Made by a program: the position numbers and the translations under genes
Source: Trebouxia sp. TZW2008
Lineage: Eukaryota > Chlorophyta > Trebouxiophyceae > Trebouxiales > Trebouxiaceae
Length of the DNA: 34,548 nucleotides
Direction of reading: 5' to 3'
Assembly: GCA_002118135.1 (NCBI GenBank)
Contig: BDIU01000027.1
Location: forward strand, 2,380-36,927
Shown: in pieces, positions 9,737 to 20,384 of the stretch
Position numbering within the stretch: position 1 is the first letter of the stretch
Layout: every line of letters begins with the position of its first letter
The notes under the pieces: model-generated
Database searches by the model: none
The model's input: only the letters and a program-made list of their open reading frames with translations
Told to the model about the DNA's origin: nothing

Positions 9737-9867
9737 TACCCCGTATTTTTTACCGGATACTACCCCGTATCTTTTACCGGATACTACCCCGAAAAGCTTC
9801 GGGTTATCTTTTCGGGGTAGTATCCGGTAAAAGATACGGGGTAGTATCCGGTAAAAAATACGGGGTA
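9737..9867. repeat. 60-bp perfect inverted repeat
   Basis: The left arm 9737-9796 and right arm 9808-9867 are exact reverse complements around the 11-nt loop CTTCGGGTTAT. Each arm carries two and a half 24-nt modules. Both arms carry the same private variant, a run of six T (CGTATTTTTTACC) where neighbouring copies have ATCTTTTA. Confidence 0.93.
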
Positions 9868-11252
9868 TAGGGGAGACTTTTCTCGTATCCCGAAAAGAGA
9901 CGAGAAGCTCTTCGTATCCCTTCGTACGGGGAGAGTCCGGTACCCCTTCGGGGTATAGGGAGAAGCTCTTCGTATCCCTTCGTACTAGGTTTTACCCGGA
10001 ATCCTTTACCCCCTGAAAAGATACGGGGTAAAGCCTGTACCCGGAAAAAAGTCGGTAGAAGCTTCGGAAAGTCTTTTCGGGGTAGAAGGGTAGTATCCCC
10101 TTTTTCTTTTACCCCCCGAAAAGATACGGTGTAAAGCCTAGTACGTATCCCTTGGGATACGAAGAGCTTCTCGAAGGGATACGAATCCTTTTCTCCCCGT
10201 ACCCCGAAGGGATACTACCCCGAAGGGGTACCGGATACTACCCCTATACCCCTATACCCCTATACCCCGGAGGGGTACCGGGAGAAGCTTCTCCGGGTAC
10301 CGGGAGAAGCTCTTCGTATCCCTTGGTATAGGGGGATAGGGGTAGTATCTTTTCGGGGTACAAGCTTCGGTAAAAGATACGGGGTAGTATCCGGTAAAAG
10401 ATACGGGGTATAAAGATATAGGTGTAGTATTCAGTACCCCGAAAGGAGACGGGATAAAGTATAGTACGAAGGGATACGAAGAGCTTCTCGAAGGGATACG
10501 AATCCTTTTTTCCCCGTACCCCTATACCCCTATACCCCTATACCCCTATACCCCTATACCCCGAAGGGGTACCGGATACTACCCCGAAAAGATAACCCGA
10601 AGCTTTTCGGGGTACCGGGTACCGGGAGAAGCTCTTCGTATCCCTTGGTATAGGGGTACAAGCTTCGGTAAAAGATACGGGGTAATATCCGGTAAAAGAT
10701 ACGGGGTAAAGTCTAGTACCCCGAAAAGCTTCGGAAAGTCTTTTCGGGGTAAAGTCTAGTACGAAGGGATACGAGAAGCTTCTCCGGGTACCCCTCCGGG
10801 GTATAGGGGTATAGGGGTATAGGGGTAAAGTCTAGTACGAAGGGATACGAGAAGCTTCTCCCGGTACCCCTCCGGGGTATAGGGGTATAGGGGTAGTATC
10901 CGGTAAAAGATTCGGGGTAGTATTCCGAAAAGATACGGGGTAAAGCCTAGTACGTATCCCTTGGGATAGGAAGAGCTTCTCGTATCTTTTCGGGATACGA
11001 GAAAAGTCTACTTTCTTTTCGGGATACGAGAAAAGTCTCCCGGAAAAGCTTCTCGAAGGGATACGAAGAGCTTCTCCCGGAAAAGCTTCTCGAAGGGATA
11101 CGAGAAAAGTCTCCCGGTACCCGGAAGAGCTTCTCCCCTCCGGGGTATAGGGGTATAGGGGTATAGGGGTATAGGAGTAGTATCTTTTCGGGGTAAAGTC
11201 TAGTACGAAGGGATACGAGAAAAGTCTCCCGGTACCCCTCCGGGGTATAAGG

Positions 11253-11642
11253 GTATAGGGGTATAGGGGTAAAGTCTAGTACGAAGGGATACGAGAAGCT
11301 TCTCCCGGTACCCGGAAGAGCTTATCCCGGTACCCCTCCGGGGTATAGGGGTATAGGGGTAGTATCCGGTAAAAGATTCGGGAGAGTATCCGGTAAAAGA
11401 TACGGGGTAAAGTCTAGTACGAAGGGATACGAGAAAAGTCTCCGGGTACCCCTCCGGGGTATAGGGGTATAGGGGTAAAGTCTAGTACGAAGGGATACGA
11501 GAAGCTTCTCCCGGTACCCGGAAGAGCTTATCCCGGTACCCCTCCGGGGTATAAAGGTATAGGGGTATAGGGGTATAGGGGTAGTATCCGGTAAAAGATT
11601 CGGGAGAGTATCCGGTAAAAGATACGGGGTAAAGTCTAGTAC
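11253..11642. repeat. Tandem segmental duplication of about 170-190 bp
   Basis: Two consecutive copies (about 11269-11420 and about 11474-11640) share rare variants: GAGCTTATCCCGG instead of GAGCTTCTCCCGG, and GATTCGGGAGAGTATCC instead of GATTCGGGGTAGTATCC. They differ mainly in the number of TATAGGGG units. This indicates a recent local duplication. Confidence 0.8.
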
Positions 11643-11915
11643 CCGGTACCCGGAGAAGCTTCTCCCGGTACCCGGTACCCCTCCGGGGTATAGGGGTATA
11701 GGGGTATAGGGGAAAGATTTCTCGGGGTAAAGTCTAGTACCCCGAAAAGATACTGGGTATAGGGGAAAGATTTCTTGGGGTAAAGTCTAGTACCCCGAAA
11801 AGATACGGGGTAAAGTCTAGTACGAAGGGATACGAGAAGCTTCTCCCGGTACCCGGTACCCCTCCGGGGTATAGGGGTATAGGGGAAAGGTTTTTACCGT
11901 AAGGGTTTTAGGGGT

Positions 11916-13107
11916 AAAATATTAAAAACAAAAAAGAAATCTTATAAAAAAAACCAAAGGGTAAATCTTGCTAAAAACTCTTCTTTTATTTTATAAGAGA
12001 AAACATTTTTTTACAATATATACTATTTTGTTTTGTTTAAGACCTCTATTATATTATATCTTTTCATAAACTGTTATATTTTTAGATTACATCTTCTTTG
12101 TTTTTGTTTAATATTTATATTATATCATGTTTTTTCAGGAGCTTTTATATTTGTATTTTTAGGTGACATCTTCTTTGTTTTTGTGTACTATTTCTCAACA
12201 GCCATCTTTCTTCAGAAANNNNNNNNNNNNNNNNNNNNNNNNNNNNNNNNNNNNNNNNNNNNNNNNNNNNNNNNNNNNNNNNNNNNNNNNNNNNNNNNNN
12301 NNNNNNNNNNNNNNNNNNNNNNNNTTCTCAACAGCCATCTTTCTTCAGAAACTGTTTTTTTCCTGAAGATAGAGAGGGTATCATACTCTTTCAGAAGATG
12401 CAACCTTTTTAGGTGACATCTTCTTTGTTTTTGTTTTAGATTTAGAGTAGATCATATTTTCTCTTTTTCTCTTTTCTATTATATCAACAAAAACTCTGCT
12501 AAATTCTCGTTTTTATCTTCAGGAAATCCTGAAGATATATCAGATTGTTTTTTTTTATTCTACCAAATCTCTTTGTTTTCTCTTTTTTCTTTTGATTTAT
12601 AATTGTATCATAAAAAAACCTGCTAAATCTTAGTTTTCTTTTTCTTTTTTTATATCATATCTTTTTCTTTTTCTTTTTAAAGAAATAAAAAAATGAGAAA
12701 GAAAAGAAACAGGTTTATATATACAAATATATTTTTTTTTTTTTTTCGTCAACAGCGAATAAAAGAAAAAAGCTTGGTTTTTTTTTAAGTTTTAAGAAAA
12801 AATCGTTAAAAAATACAGGTCCACAAATACAAATAGAGACAAATACAATACACAATACTAATACAACACACAATATTATTAACTTAGAGATTTGGAAGTG
12901 TCGTATCTTTTTGTGTCCTATCTTTTTGTGCCCTCTCTTTTTCATAAAAAACAAGTTTTTTTATCTTTCCCGAAGGGTTTTTATCTTTTCCGAAGGGTTT
13001 TTATCTTTTCCGAAGGGTTCTTATCTTTTCCGAAAAGGGTTTTTTCGTATTTTTTTACAATGTTTTTTCAATAAAAAGATGTCAACTTTTTTGAAAAAAA
13101 AAGCGTA
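11916..13107. other. AT-rich region between block F and cemA, including an N gap
   Basis: The region is strongly T/A-biased with degenerate tandem repeats. A TTTTTAGGTGACATCTTCTTTG-like phrase recurs near 12087 (degenerate), 12155 and 12407, and a CTTTTCCGAAGGGTTTTTAT-like phrase is repeated at 12965-13030. Short ORFs here are low-complexity F/S/L-rich and are not credible genes. Confidence 0.6.
12192..12351. other. Assembly gap flanked by identical 27-nt ends
   Basis: A run of 106 N (12219-12324) is bounded exactly by the same 27 nt on both sides (12192-12218 and 12325-12351, beginning TTCTCAACAGCC). Either two contigs overlap by 27 nt and the gap is artificial, or a tandem repeat was collapsed here. 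Confidence 0.97.
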
Positions 13108-14763
13108 TTATTCAATCATATTATGATAGGTCACCACTGTAGACGGGGATATTCTATTTAAAAATCGAAAAATCCAATATTTAAAAAGTGTGTCAAGTAA
13201 AACAGGAAAAGTAGCAACAAATACGAAAATAAAGTTTTGACTTTCTGGCAATCCAAGATGTCGAAGTATTATTTCAAGAATAATTTCCCAACCATGAGGT
13301 GAATGAAAACCTACTAACAAATCGGTTAATAAGATTAAAAGAAAAGATTTAGTTGTATCACTAAAGCTATAAATAGATTCTAGTAAAAATGACTTTAAAA
13401 TAATTATTTGTGGTTCCATCCAAACAAATAAAAAACTTATTGTAAAAAATGTAAACAAATCTCCAAAGAAATTAATAATAGCTTGAATACTTTGTTGATT
13501 ATAATATATAGCTAATTCAATTGTTTTTTGTTGAAATTTTTGAGTTAATGAGTTTTCTAAATAAAAGGGTTGCTTTTTATCAACAACCTCCCTCTTCAGC
13601 TCTTTTTCACAAAGATCAAAAAAGCTCTGATCAACGCGGTAAGACAAAGAAGGATGCGCAAGGGAAGGGGGAGAAAGAAAACAAGTCTTTTCCCTTTCTT
13701 TATACCAATAGGGAGGATGGTTCAAACTTAGTATTTCTTCTTTGTTATTTCTTTTTTCTCTAAGAGAAAAAAACAAAGATTGATTAGAATAGAAAGTATT
13801 TGTTTGTGTTGGTAAAAAGCAAGGTTGCTTAAAACACTCAAACAGCCTCAATCTCGTAATACTTGTCCCTTGATCTTTTTTTGACAAACAAGGAAAGCCC
13901 AATTGTTTTGAAAGAACTGCGTCTCCCGAAGGGATACTGTCTCCCTTGCCTCCCTTGTCTTCCTCCTTTCCCTTGTCTTTTTTGTATCCCGAAGGGATAC
14001 TGTCCCCCTTGTCTCCCTTTTTATAGCTAAAACTTTTGTTTTTGAGCAACCTACCGGTTTCAATATCGTTTTCTTTGAAAAGCTTACTAGAAACCTCTTC
14101 AACACCTATTAATAAAGGGGAGTCAGGAAAAGTCATTTTTTGCTGAATGTTTTCTGTAAATACATTTTTGGGGTTAAGGTTTTGGTTTGTAAAAGTTTGT
14201 AAAAAAAAAGGGTCAAAGGCGCCATTTTTAGAACCGCTTTTTAATGTTTTTGGTACAAATAACAAGACATGTAAAACCTTATTGTTGTGTTTAACAGGTG
14301 TTTTAAACAATCTTTCGTTGTTATCGTTTGCTTTATTGACTTTCCAAAAAACATCAAATTGGTTTTTTTTTGTTTCAAGTTTTTCGTGGGAATAATCTTG
14401 TTCGGTAACAGGTTCAGTTTCTAGTAATGACTCAAAAAAGAGTTTTTCTTCAAAATCATGAAGTTCTGAAAAAGCACGATTTTCTTGATATCCATTTAAA
14501 AAGATTTCAGTTTGTTGAGTATTCCATAAATATTCTGTTAATGGCTTTAAAAAATAAGTTCTTGCTAGAAAATTAACTAGTAAAGGTATAAGTATTAAAG
14601 TTATAAGACATTTGACAGAAACTATAATTTGATACCGTGAAACTCTAAATTCTTGTATTACAGCAGTTTTACCACCTTTGAAAAGTTGCTTTCGAAAACG
14701 GTCAAATGTTCGAATAATAGATCGCGGGATTAATCCTGTTTGCTCAAATGCGCGTCTTGCCAT
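13108..14763 (-). CDS. cemA: Chloroplast envelope membrane protein CemA (Ycf10)
   Basis: This 551-residue protein belongs to the CemA/PxcA family, an inner-envelope protein linked to light-driven proton extrusion and inorganic carbon uptake. The N-terminal part has the family start (MARRAFEQTGLIPRSIIRTF) and a transmembrane segment near residues 45-70. The conserved C-terminal part (about 410-551) has several membrane helices and HSPHGWEIILEIILRHLG, FVFVATFPVLLDTLFKYWIF and the SPSTVVTYHNMIE end typical of CemA. The roughly 300-residue hydrophilic middle is poorly conserved, as in other green algae where CemA is far longer than the roughly 230 residues of land plants. Within it, nucleotides 13921-14000 hold two copies of the GGGATAC/GTATCCC module encoding GDSIPSG in frame. 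The ATG is the only family-consistent start and the stop is TAA. No Shine-Dalgarno is seen. Repeat block G begins about 55 bp upstream. Confidence 0.95.
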   Translation of the reverse strand: MARRAFEQTGLIPRSIIRTFDRFRKQLFKGGKTAVIQEFRVSRYQIIVSVKCLITLILIPLLVNFLARTYFLKPLTEYLWNTQQTEIFLNGYQENRAFSELHDFEEKLFFESLLETEPVTEQDYSHEKLETKKNQFDVFWKVNKANDNNERLFKTPVKHNNKVLHVLLFVPKTLKSGSKNGAFDPFFLQTFTNQNLNPKNVFTENIQQKMTFPDSPLLIGVEEVSSKLFKENDIETGRLLKNKSFSYKKGDKGDSIPSGYKKDKGKEEDKGGKGDSIPSGDAVLSKQLGFPCLSKKDQGTSITRLRLFECFKQPCFLPTQTNTFYSNQSLFFSLREKRNNKEEILSLNHPPYWYKEREKTCFLSPPSLAHPSLSYRVDQSFFDLCEKELKREVVDKKQPFYLENSLTQKFQQKTIELAIYYNQQSIQAIINFFGDLFTFFTISFLFVWMEPQIIILKSFLLESIYSFSDTTKSFLLILLTDLLVGFHSPHGWEIILEIILRHLGLPESQNFIFVFVATFPVLLDTLFKYWIFRFLNRISPSTVVTYHNMIE

Positions 14764-14814
14764 AAAAAAATAATGAGAATTTTTTTCATAAACTTTTTGT
14801 TTTTAACCTTTTAC

Positions 14815-17800
14815 TTTTTACCCCTATACCCCGTATCTTTTCGGGATACTACCCCGAATCTTTTCCCGGATACTACCCCGAATCTTTTCCCGGATACTAC
14901 CCCTATACCCCTTCAGGGAGAAGCTTTTACCGTAAAGGATTCCGGATACTACCCCGTATCTTTTCGGGATACTACCCCGAATCTTTTCCCGGATACTACC
15001 CCTATACCCCTATACCTCTATACCCCTATACCCCGGAGGGGAGAAGCTCTTCCGGGTACCGGGAGAAGCTCTTCCGGGTACCGGGAGAAGCTTCTCGTAT
15101 CCCTTCGTACCGGGAGACTTTTCTCGTATCCCTTCGTACTAGACTTTCCGAAGCTTGTACCGCGAAGGGATACTACCCCGAATCTTTTCCCGGATACTAC
15201 CCCTATACCCCTATACCCCTATACCCCTATACCCCTATACCCCGGAGGGGAGAAGCTCTTCCGGGTACCGGGAGAAGCTCTTCCGGGTACCGGGAGACTC
15301 TTCTCGTATCCCTTCGTACCGGGAGACTTTTCTCGTATCCCTTCGTACTAGACTTTCCGAAGCTTTTACCGTAAAGGATTCCGGATACTACCCCGTATCT
15401 TTTCCGGGAAAAGCTCTTCGTATCCCTTCGTAGGGGGAGAAAAGGATTCGTATCCCTTAAAAGAATTTCTTCGTATCCCGAAAAGAAAGTAGACTTTCTT
15501 CGTATCCCGTATCTTTTCGGGATACGTACGGGGTACCGGATAGAAAAGGCTTTACCCCGAAGGGATACTACCCCGAAAAGATAACCCGAAGCTTTTCGGG
15601 GTACTAGACTTTACCCCTTTTTACAATGAGATAAAAGGGATTCTCCCTTTTATCTCATTGTAAAAAGGGATACCCCCCGAAAAGATACGGGGTAGTATCC
15701 CCTTTCCTTTACTTCCCGAAAAGATACAAGTAGTATCCGGAGAAAAGCCTACTTTCTTTTCGGGAGACGGAAAAAGTCTCTCATCTCATTGTAAACCCGG
15801 ATTTTTCCCCGTACGTCTCCCGAAAAGATACAAGATACGAAAAAAGTTTACTTTCTTTTCGGGGGACGAAAAAAGTCTCCTAAGGGATACGAATCCTTTT
15901 TACCCCCCAAAAAGATACGGGGTAAAGCCTGTACGTATCCCGAAAAGATACGGGATAGGAAGAGCTTCTCGTATCTTTTCGGGATACGAAGAAAGTCTAC
16001 TTTCTTTTCGGGATACGAAGAAAGTCTCCTAAGGGATACGAATCCTTTTCTCTAAGGGATACGAAGAGCTTCTCGTATCTTTTCGGGATACGAAGAAAGT
16101 CTACTTTCTTTTCGGGATACGAAGAAAGTCTCCTAAGGGATACGAATCCTTTTCTCCCCGTACGAAGGGATACGAAGAGCTTCAGTAAAAGATACGGGGT
16201 AAAGTCTAGTACCCCGAAAAGCTTCGGGTTATCTTTTCGGGGTAGTATCCGGGAAAAGATTCGGGGTATAGGGGTAAAGTCTAGTACCCGGAATCCTTTT
16301 CTCCCCGTACCCCGAAGGGGTAGTATCCCTTTGGGGTATAGGGGTATAGGGGTATAGGGGTAGTATCCGGGAAAAGATTCGGGGTAGTGTCCCGAAAAGA
16401 TGCGGGGTAAAGTCTAGTACCCGGAATCCTTTTCTCCCCGTACCCCTATACCCCAAAGGGATACTACCCCTTCGGGGTACGGGGAGAAGCTTCTCCGGGT
16501 ATAGGGGTATAGGGATAGTATCCGGAGAAAAGTATCGAAGGGATACGAAGAGCTTCTCGTATCTTTTCGGGATACGAAGAGCCTCTCCCCGTACCCCGTA
16601 CGAAGGAATACGAAGAGCTTCTCCCGGTACCACGAAAAGATACGGGGTAAAGTCTAGTACCCCGAAAAGCTTCGGGTTATCTTTTCGGGGTAGTATCCGG
16701 GAAAAGATTCGGGGTAGTATCTTTTCGGGGTAAAGTCTAGTACCCGGAATCCTTTTCTCCCCGTACCCCGAAGGGGTAGTATCCCTTTGGGGTATAGGGG
16801 TAGTATCCGGGAAAAGATTCGGGGTAAAGTCTAGTACCCCGAAAAGCTTCGGGTTATCTTTTCGGGGTAGTATCCGGGAAAAGATTCGGGGTAGTATCCG
16901 GGAAAAGATTCGGGGTAAAGTCTAGTACGAAGGGATACGAGAAAAGTCTCCCGGTACCCGGAAGAGCTTCTCCCGGTACCCCTCCGGGGTATAGGGGTAT
17001 AGGGGTATAGGGGTAGTATCTTTTCAAGGTAGTATCCGGTAAAAGATTCGGGGTAGTATCCCTTCAAGGTATGGGGTAGTATCTTTTCGGGGTAGTATCC
17101 GGGAAAAGATTTGGGGTAGTATCCGGGAAAAGATTCGGGGTAGTATCCGGAAGAGCTTCTCCCTTTACGAAGGGATACGAAGAGCTTCTCGAAGGGATAC
17201 GAAGAGCTTCTCCCCGTACGAAGGGATACGAAGAGCTTCTCCCCGTACGAAGGGATACGAAGAGCTTCTCGAAGGGATACGAGAAGCTTCTCCCGGAATC
17301 CTTTTCGGTAAAAGCTTCGGCTTATCTTTTCGGGGTAGTATCCGGTAAAAGATTCGGGGTATAGGGGTATAGGGGTATAGGGGTAATATCCGGTAAAAGA
17401 TTCGGGGTAGTATCCCTTCGGGGTATAGGGGTATAGGGGTAAAGTCTAGTACGAAGGGATACAAGAAGCTTCTCCCGGAAGAACTTCTCCCGGTACCCCT
17501 CCGGGGTATAGGGGTATACGGGTATAGGGGTAGTATCCGGTAAAAGATTCGGGGTAGTATCCCGAAAAGATACGGGGTAGTATCCGGTACGAAGGGATAC
17601 GAAGAGCTTCTCCCGGTACGAAGGGATACGAGAAGCTTCTCCCGGAATCCTTTTCGGTAAAAGCTTCGGCTTATCTTTTCGGGGTAGTATCCGGTAAAAG
17701 ATTCGGGGTATAGGGGTAAAGTCTAGTACGAAGGGATACGAGAAGCTTTTCCCGGTACCCGGAAGAGCTTCTCCCCTCCGGGGTATAGGGGTATAGGGGT

Positions 17801-19200
17801 ACAAGCTTCGGTAAAAGATACGGGGTAGTATCTTTTCGGGGTACAAGCTTCGGTAAAAGCTTCGGAAAGTCTAGTACCCCGAAAAGCTTCGGCTTATCTT
17901 TTCGGGGTAGTATCCGGTAAAAGATTCGGGGTATAGGGGTATAGGGGTAAAGTCTGTACCCCTTACCGTATCTTTTCGGGGTAGTACCCGGTAAAAGATT
18001 TGGGGTAGGATCCCGAGAAGATACGGGGTAGTATCCAGTAAAATATTCAGGGTAAAGCCTAGTACGAAGGGGTACGAAGAGCTTCTCGAAGGGATACGAA
18101 GAGCTTCTCCCCGTACCCCTATCCCCCTATACCCCTATACCCCTATACCCCTATACCCCGGAGGGGTACCGGGAGAAGCTCTTCCGGGTACCGGGTACCG
18201 GGAGAAGCTTCTCGTATCCCTTCGTATAGGGGTATAGGGGTATAGGAATAGTATCCGGTAAAAGATTCGGGGTAATATCCGGTAAAAGATTTGGGGTAGT
18301 ACCCGGTAAAAGATTTGGGGTAGTACCCGGTAAAAGATTCGGGGTAGTATCCAGTACCCGGAATCCTTTTCGGTAAAAGCTTCGGAAAGTCTAGTACCCG
18401 GAATCCTTTTCTCCCCGTACCCCTATACCCCGAAGGGGTACCGGATACTACCCCGAATCTTTTACCGGATACTACCCCTATACCCCTATACCCCTATACC
18501 CCTATACCCCGGAGGGGTACCGGGAGAAGCTCTTCCGGGTACCGGGTACCGGGAGAAGCTTCTCGTATCCCTTCGTATAGGGGTATAGGGGTATAGGGGT
18601 AGTATCCTTTACCCGGAAGAGCTTCGGTAAAAGCTTCGGAAAGTCTAGTACCCCGTACCCCTATACCCCGAAGGGGTACCGGGTATAGGGGTATAGGGGT
18701 AAAGTCTTTTCGGGGTAGTATCCGGAGAAGCTTCTCCCGGAAGAACTTCTCCCGGAAGGGATTCTCCCCGAAAAGCTTCGGTAAGGGGTAGTATCCCTTC
18801 GGGGTAAAGTCTAGTACGAAGGGATACGAAAAGCTTCTCCCGGTACCCGGAAGAGCTTCTCCCGGTACCCGGTACCCCTCCGGGGTATAGGGGTATAGGG
18901 GTATAGGGGTAAGGTCTTTTCGGGGTAGTATCCGGAATCCTTTACGGTAAAAGCTTCGGAAAGTCTAGTACGAAGGGATACGAGAAGCTTCTCCCGGTAC
19001 CCGGTACCCGGAAGAGCTTCTCCCCTCCGGGGTATAGGGGTATAGGGGTAAGGTCTTTTCGGGGTAGTATCCGGAGAAGCTTCTCCCGGAAGAGCTTCTC
19101 CTGGTACCCCGAAAAGCTTCGGTAAGGGGTATAAGGGTAGTATCCCTTCGGGGTATAGGGATATAGGGGTAAAGGTAAAGGTTTTTCAGGGTATGTCTTT
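14815..19200. repeat. Palindromic-module repeat block G (4.4 kb)
   Basis: This is the largest repeat field in the window. It is C-rich on the plus strand to about 15600, mixed to about 16200, then mainly G-rich to 19200. Composite units such as CGGGAGAAGCTCTTCCGG, CCCCTATA runs, GGTAAAAGATTCGGGGTAG and AAAGTCTAGTACGAAGGGAT recur many times. All long ORFs across it are translation artefacts of stop-poor repeats (LYPYTPIPRRG-like peptides). No gene is present. Confidence 0.95.
15615..15669. repeat. 26-bp perfect palindrome of the second repeat family
   Basis: The left arm 15615-15640 (starting CCCTTTTTACAATGAGAT) and right arm 15644-15669 are exact reverse complements with the 3-nt loop TTC. 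It is an inverted pair of the ACAATGAGAT repeat embedded in block G. Confidence 0.92.
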
Positions 19201-19946
19201 TTATATTTTCGGGGTAAAGTTTTTTACCGTATCCTTTCAAGGTAAAAAGTAAGTGCAAAGCAACGCCTTTTTTTTTGTAAAAAAAAAGAAGCAACAAAAA
19301 AAGAAATTGTTGAAGCATTTTTAAAAGCACAGATTTACTTGGTAGGAAAAAAGATGCTCCTTTTGCTTTAAAAAACAAATAAAAAATGTTGCGCAAGGCC
19401 AAAGGTCTCGTTGTTAGTCTAAATAATCTTCTTATTTCTACTAATACTAACAACAGAAAAACAATAAATTGTTAATGCTACGAAAACATTTGTTTTGTAC
19501 GATATTTGTTTTATAAAAAAGTGTAAAAAGTAACCATTGATTGTTAACCAAAGGGGGGTAAAATTGCTAACTGGGAGCAGAATAAAATAGAAGAAAAAGA
19601 AAAACATTTTTTAAAAGATTTCTCATTTTAGTAGTTATGTTTTTATAACAAGACAAAACATTTAATTTGTGATTAGAGAAAGCTTTAATTATACAAAATT
19701 AAACCAATATAATTATATTAAAGATTTTTATAAATAAAAATCTTTTATTAATTGTAAAAATCATATTGATCAACAAAAAAATACGTCACTTATAACAATA
19801 AAAAAGAGAAAAGAGATTTTCAGTTTTAAAAATTTCAAATGGTCAATCTCGACGATTGGCTTTTTGTAAAAAAAAAAGAACAAAAACAAAACAGTTTTTT
19901 TAGTCTCTTTTAAGGTTTTACCCAATTAGTTACACAACAAAGAAAC
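19201..19946. other. AT-rich spacer downstream of trnT
   Basis: This is unique AT-rich sequence. A 62-codon minus-strand ORF (19419-19607) is hydrophobic and low in complexity and resembles no plastid protein I know. Near 19855-19870 a small hairpin (CAATCTCGACGATTG) precedes a T/A-rich tract and could end the minus-strand trnT transcript, although it lies 75 nt beyond the tRNA. Nothing else is recognised. Confidence 0.5.
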
Positions 19947-20019
19947 AGCCTACTGCCGGATTTGAACCGGCGACTTTTTGCTTACCATGCAAATACTCTA
20001 CCTACTGAGTTAAGAAGGC
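19947..20019 (-). tRNA. trnT-GGU: tRNA-Thr (GGU)
   Basis: On the minus strand this 73-nt sequence folds as a cloverleaf. The acceptor strands are GCCTTCT and AGTAGGC, the D arm is ACTC/GAGT, the anticodon stem is TTTGC/GCAAA around loop ATGGTAA (anticodon GGT), the variable loop is AAGTC, and the T arm is GCCGG-TTCAAAT-CCGGC. The discriminator base is T and CCA is not encoded. It reads ACU/ACC threonine codons. The acceptor stem has one non-Watson-Crick pair, T5 against T68; the other six pairs are intact. It closely resembles plastid trnT-GGU overall. Confidence 0.95.
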
Positions 20020-20384
20020 TCTTTTTATAATAATCTTTACCGATTGGTTACTGATACAAAAATTACAAAATAAGTTTTTGTAAAGAATAACACCTCGTAT
20101 CTTTTCGTGCCTCTTCATCTCTCTTATAAAGGTTGTACCCCCCCCCCCTTTTTTTTACGGCAAATAGTAAAAAGCAACTGTGTTTTCTCGATAAATAGTT
20201 GTTCCCTTACCTTTTATTCGTTACCTTTTACCCCTTATTCCGTATTCTGTATTTTGTACTTTTACCCAGTACCCTCTATCCCAATACCCCAGCACGCCAG
20301 CACCCCACCAATATCCCAATATCTCTGACTTCTTACTTTTACCCCGTACCTTCGCACGACCTTTCCCGAAAACTATTTCCCTTT
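20020..20384. other. Spacer upstream of trnT
   Basis: This is AT-rich sequence containing TTTATAATAATC (a minus-strand TATTATAAA, a possible -10 region for trnT), a 13-nt C run near 20138, and degenerate CCCCAGTACCC-like sequence that grades into the next repeat block. No gene was recognised. Confidence 0.5.

Larger units (their letters stand above)
9440..11915. repeat. Palindromic-module repeat block F (2.5 kb)
   Basis: The block begins C-rich with a tandem 24-nt unit (GGATACTACCCC plus GTATCTTTTACC) repeated from about 9655 to 9790. It folds back on itself in a 60-bp inverted repeat (9737-9867) and then alternates orientation. From about 10740 to 11885 it is G-rich, with several larger tandem copies of a composite unit containing AAAGTCTAGTACGAAGGGAT and TATAGGGG runs. 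No gene is present. Confidence 0.95.

Noticed and set aside
19419..19607. 62-codon hydrophobic minus-strand ORF as a small photosystem or petL-type gene
   Set aside because: The sequence does not match PetL, PsaI, PsaJ, PsaM, PsbZ or other small plastid membrane proteins I know. Low-complexity start (F-rich).
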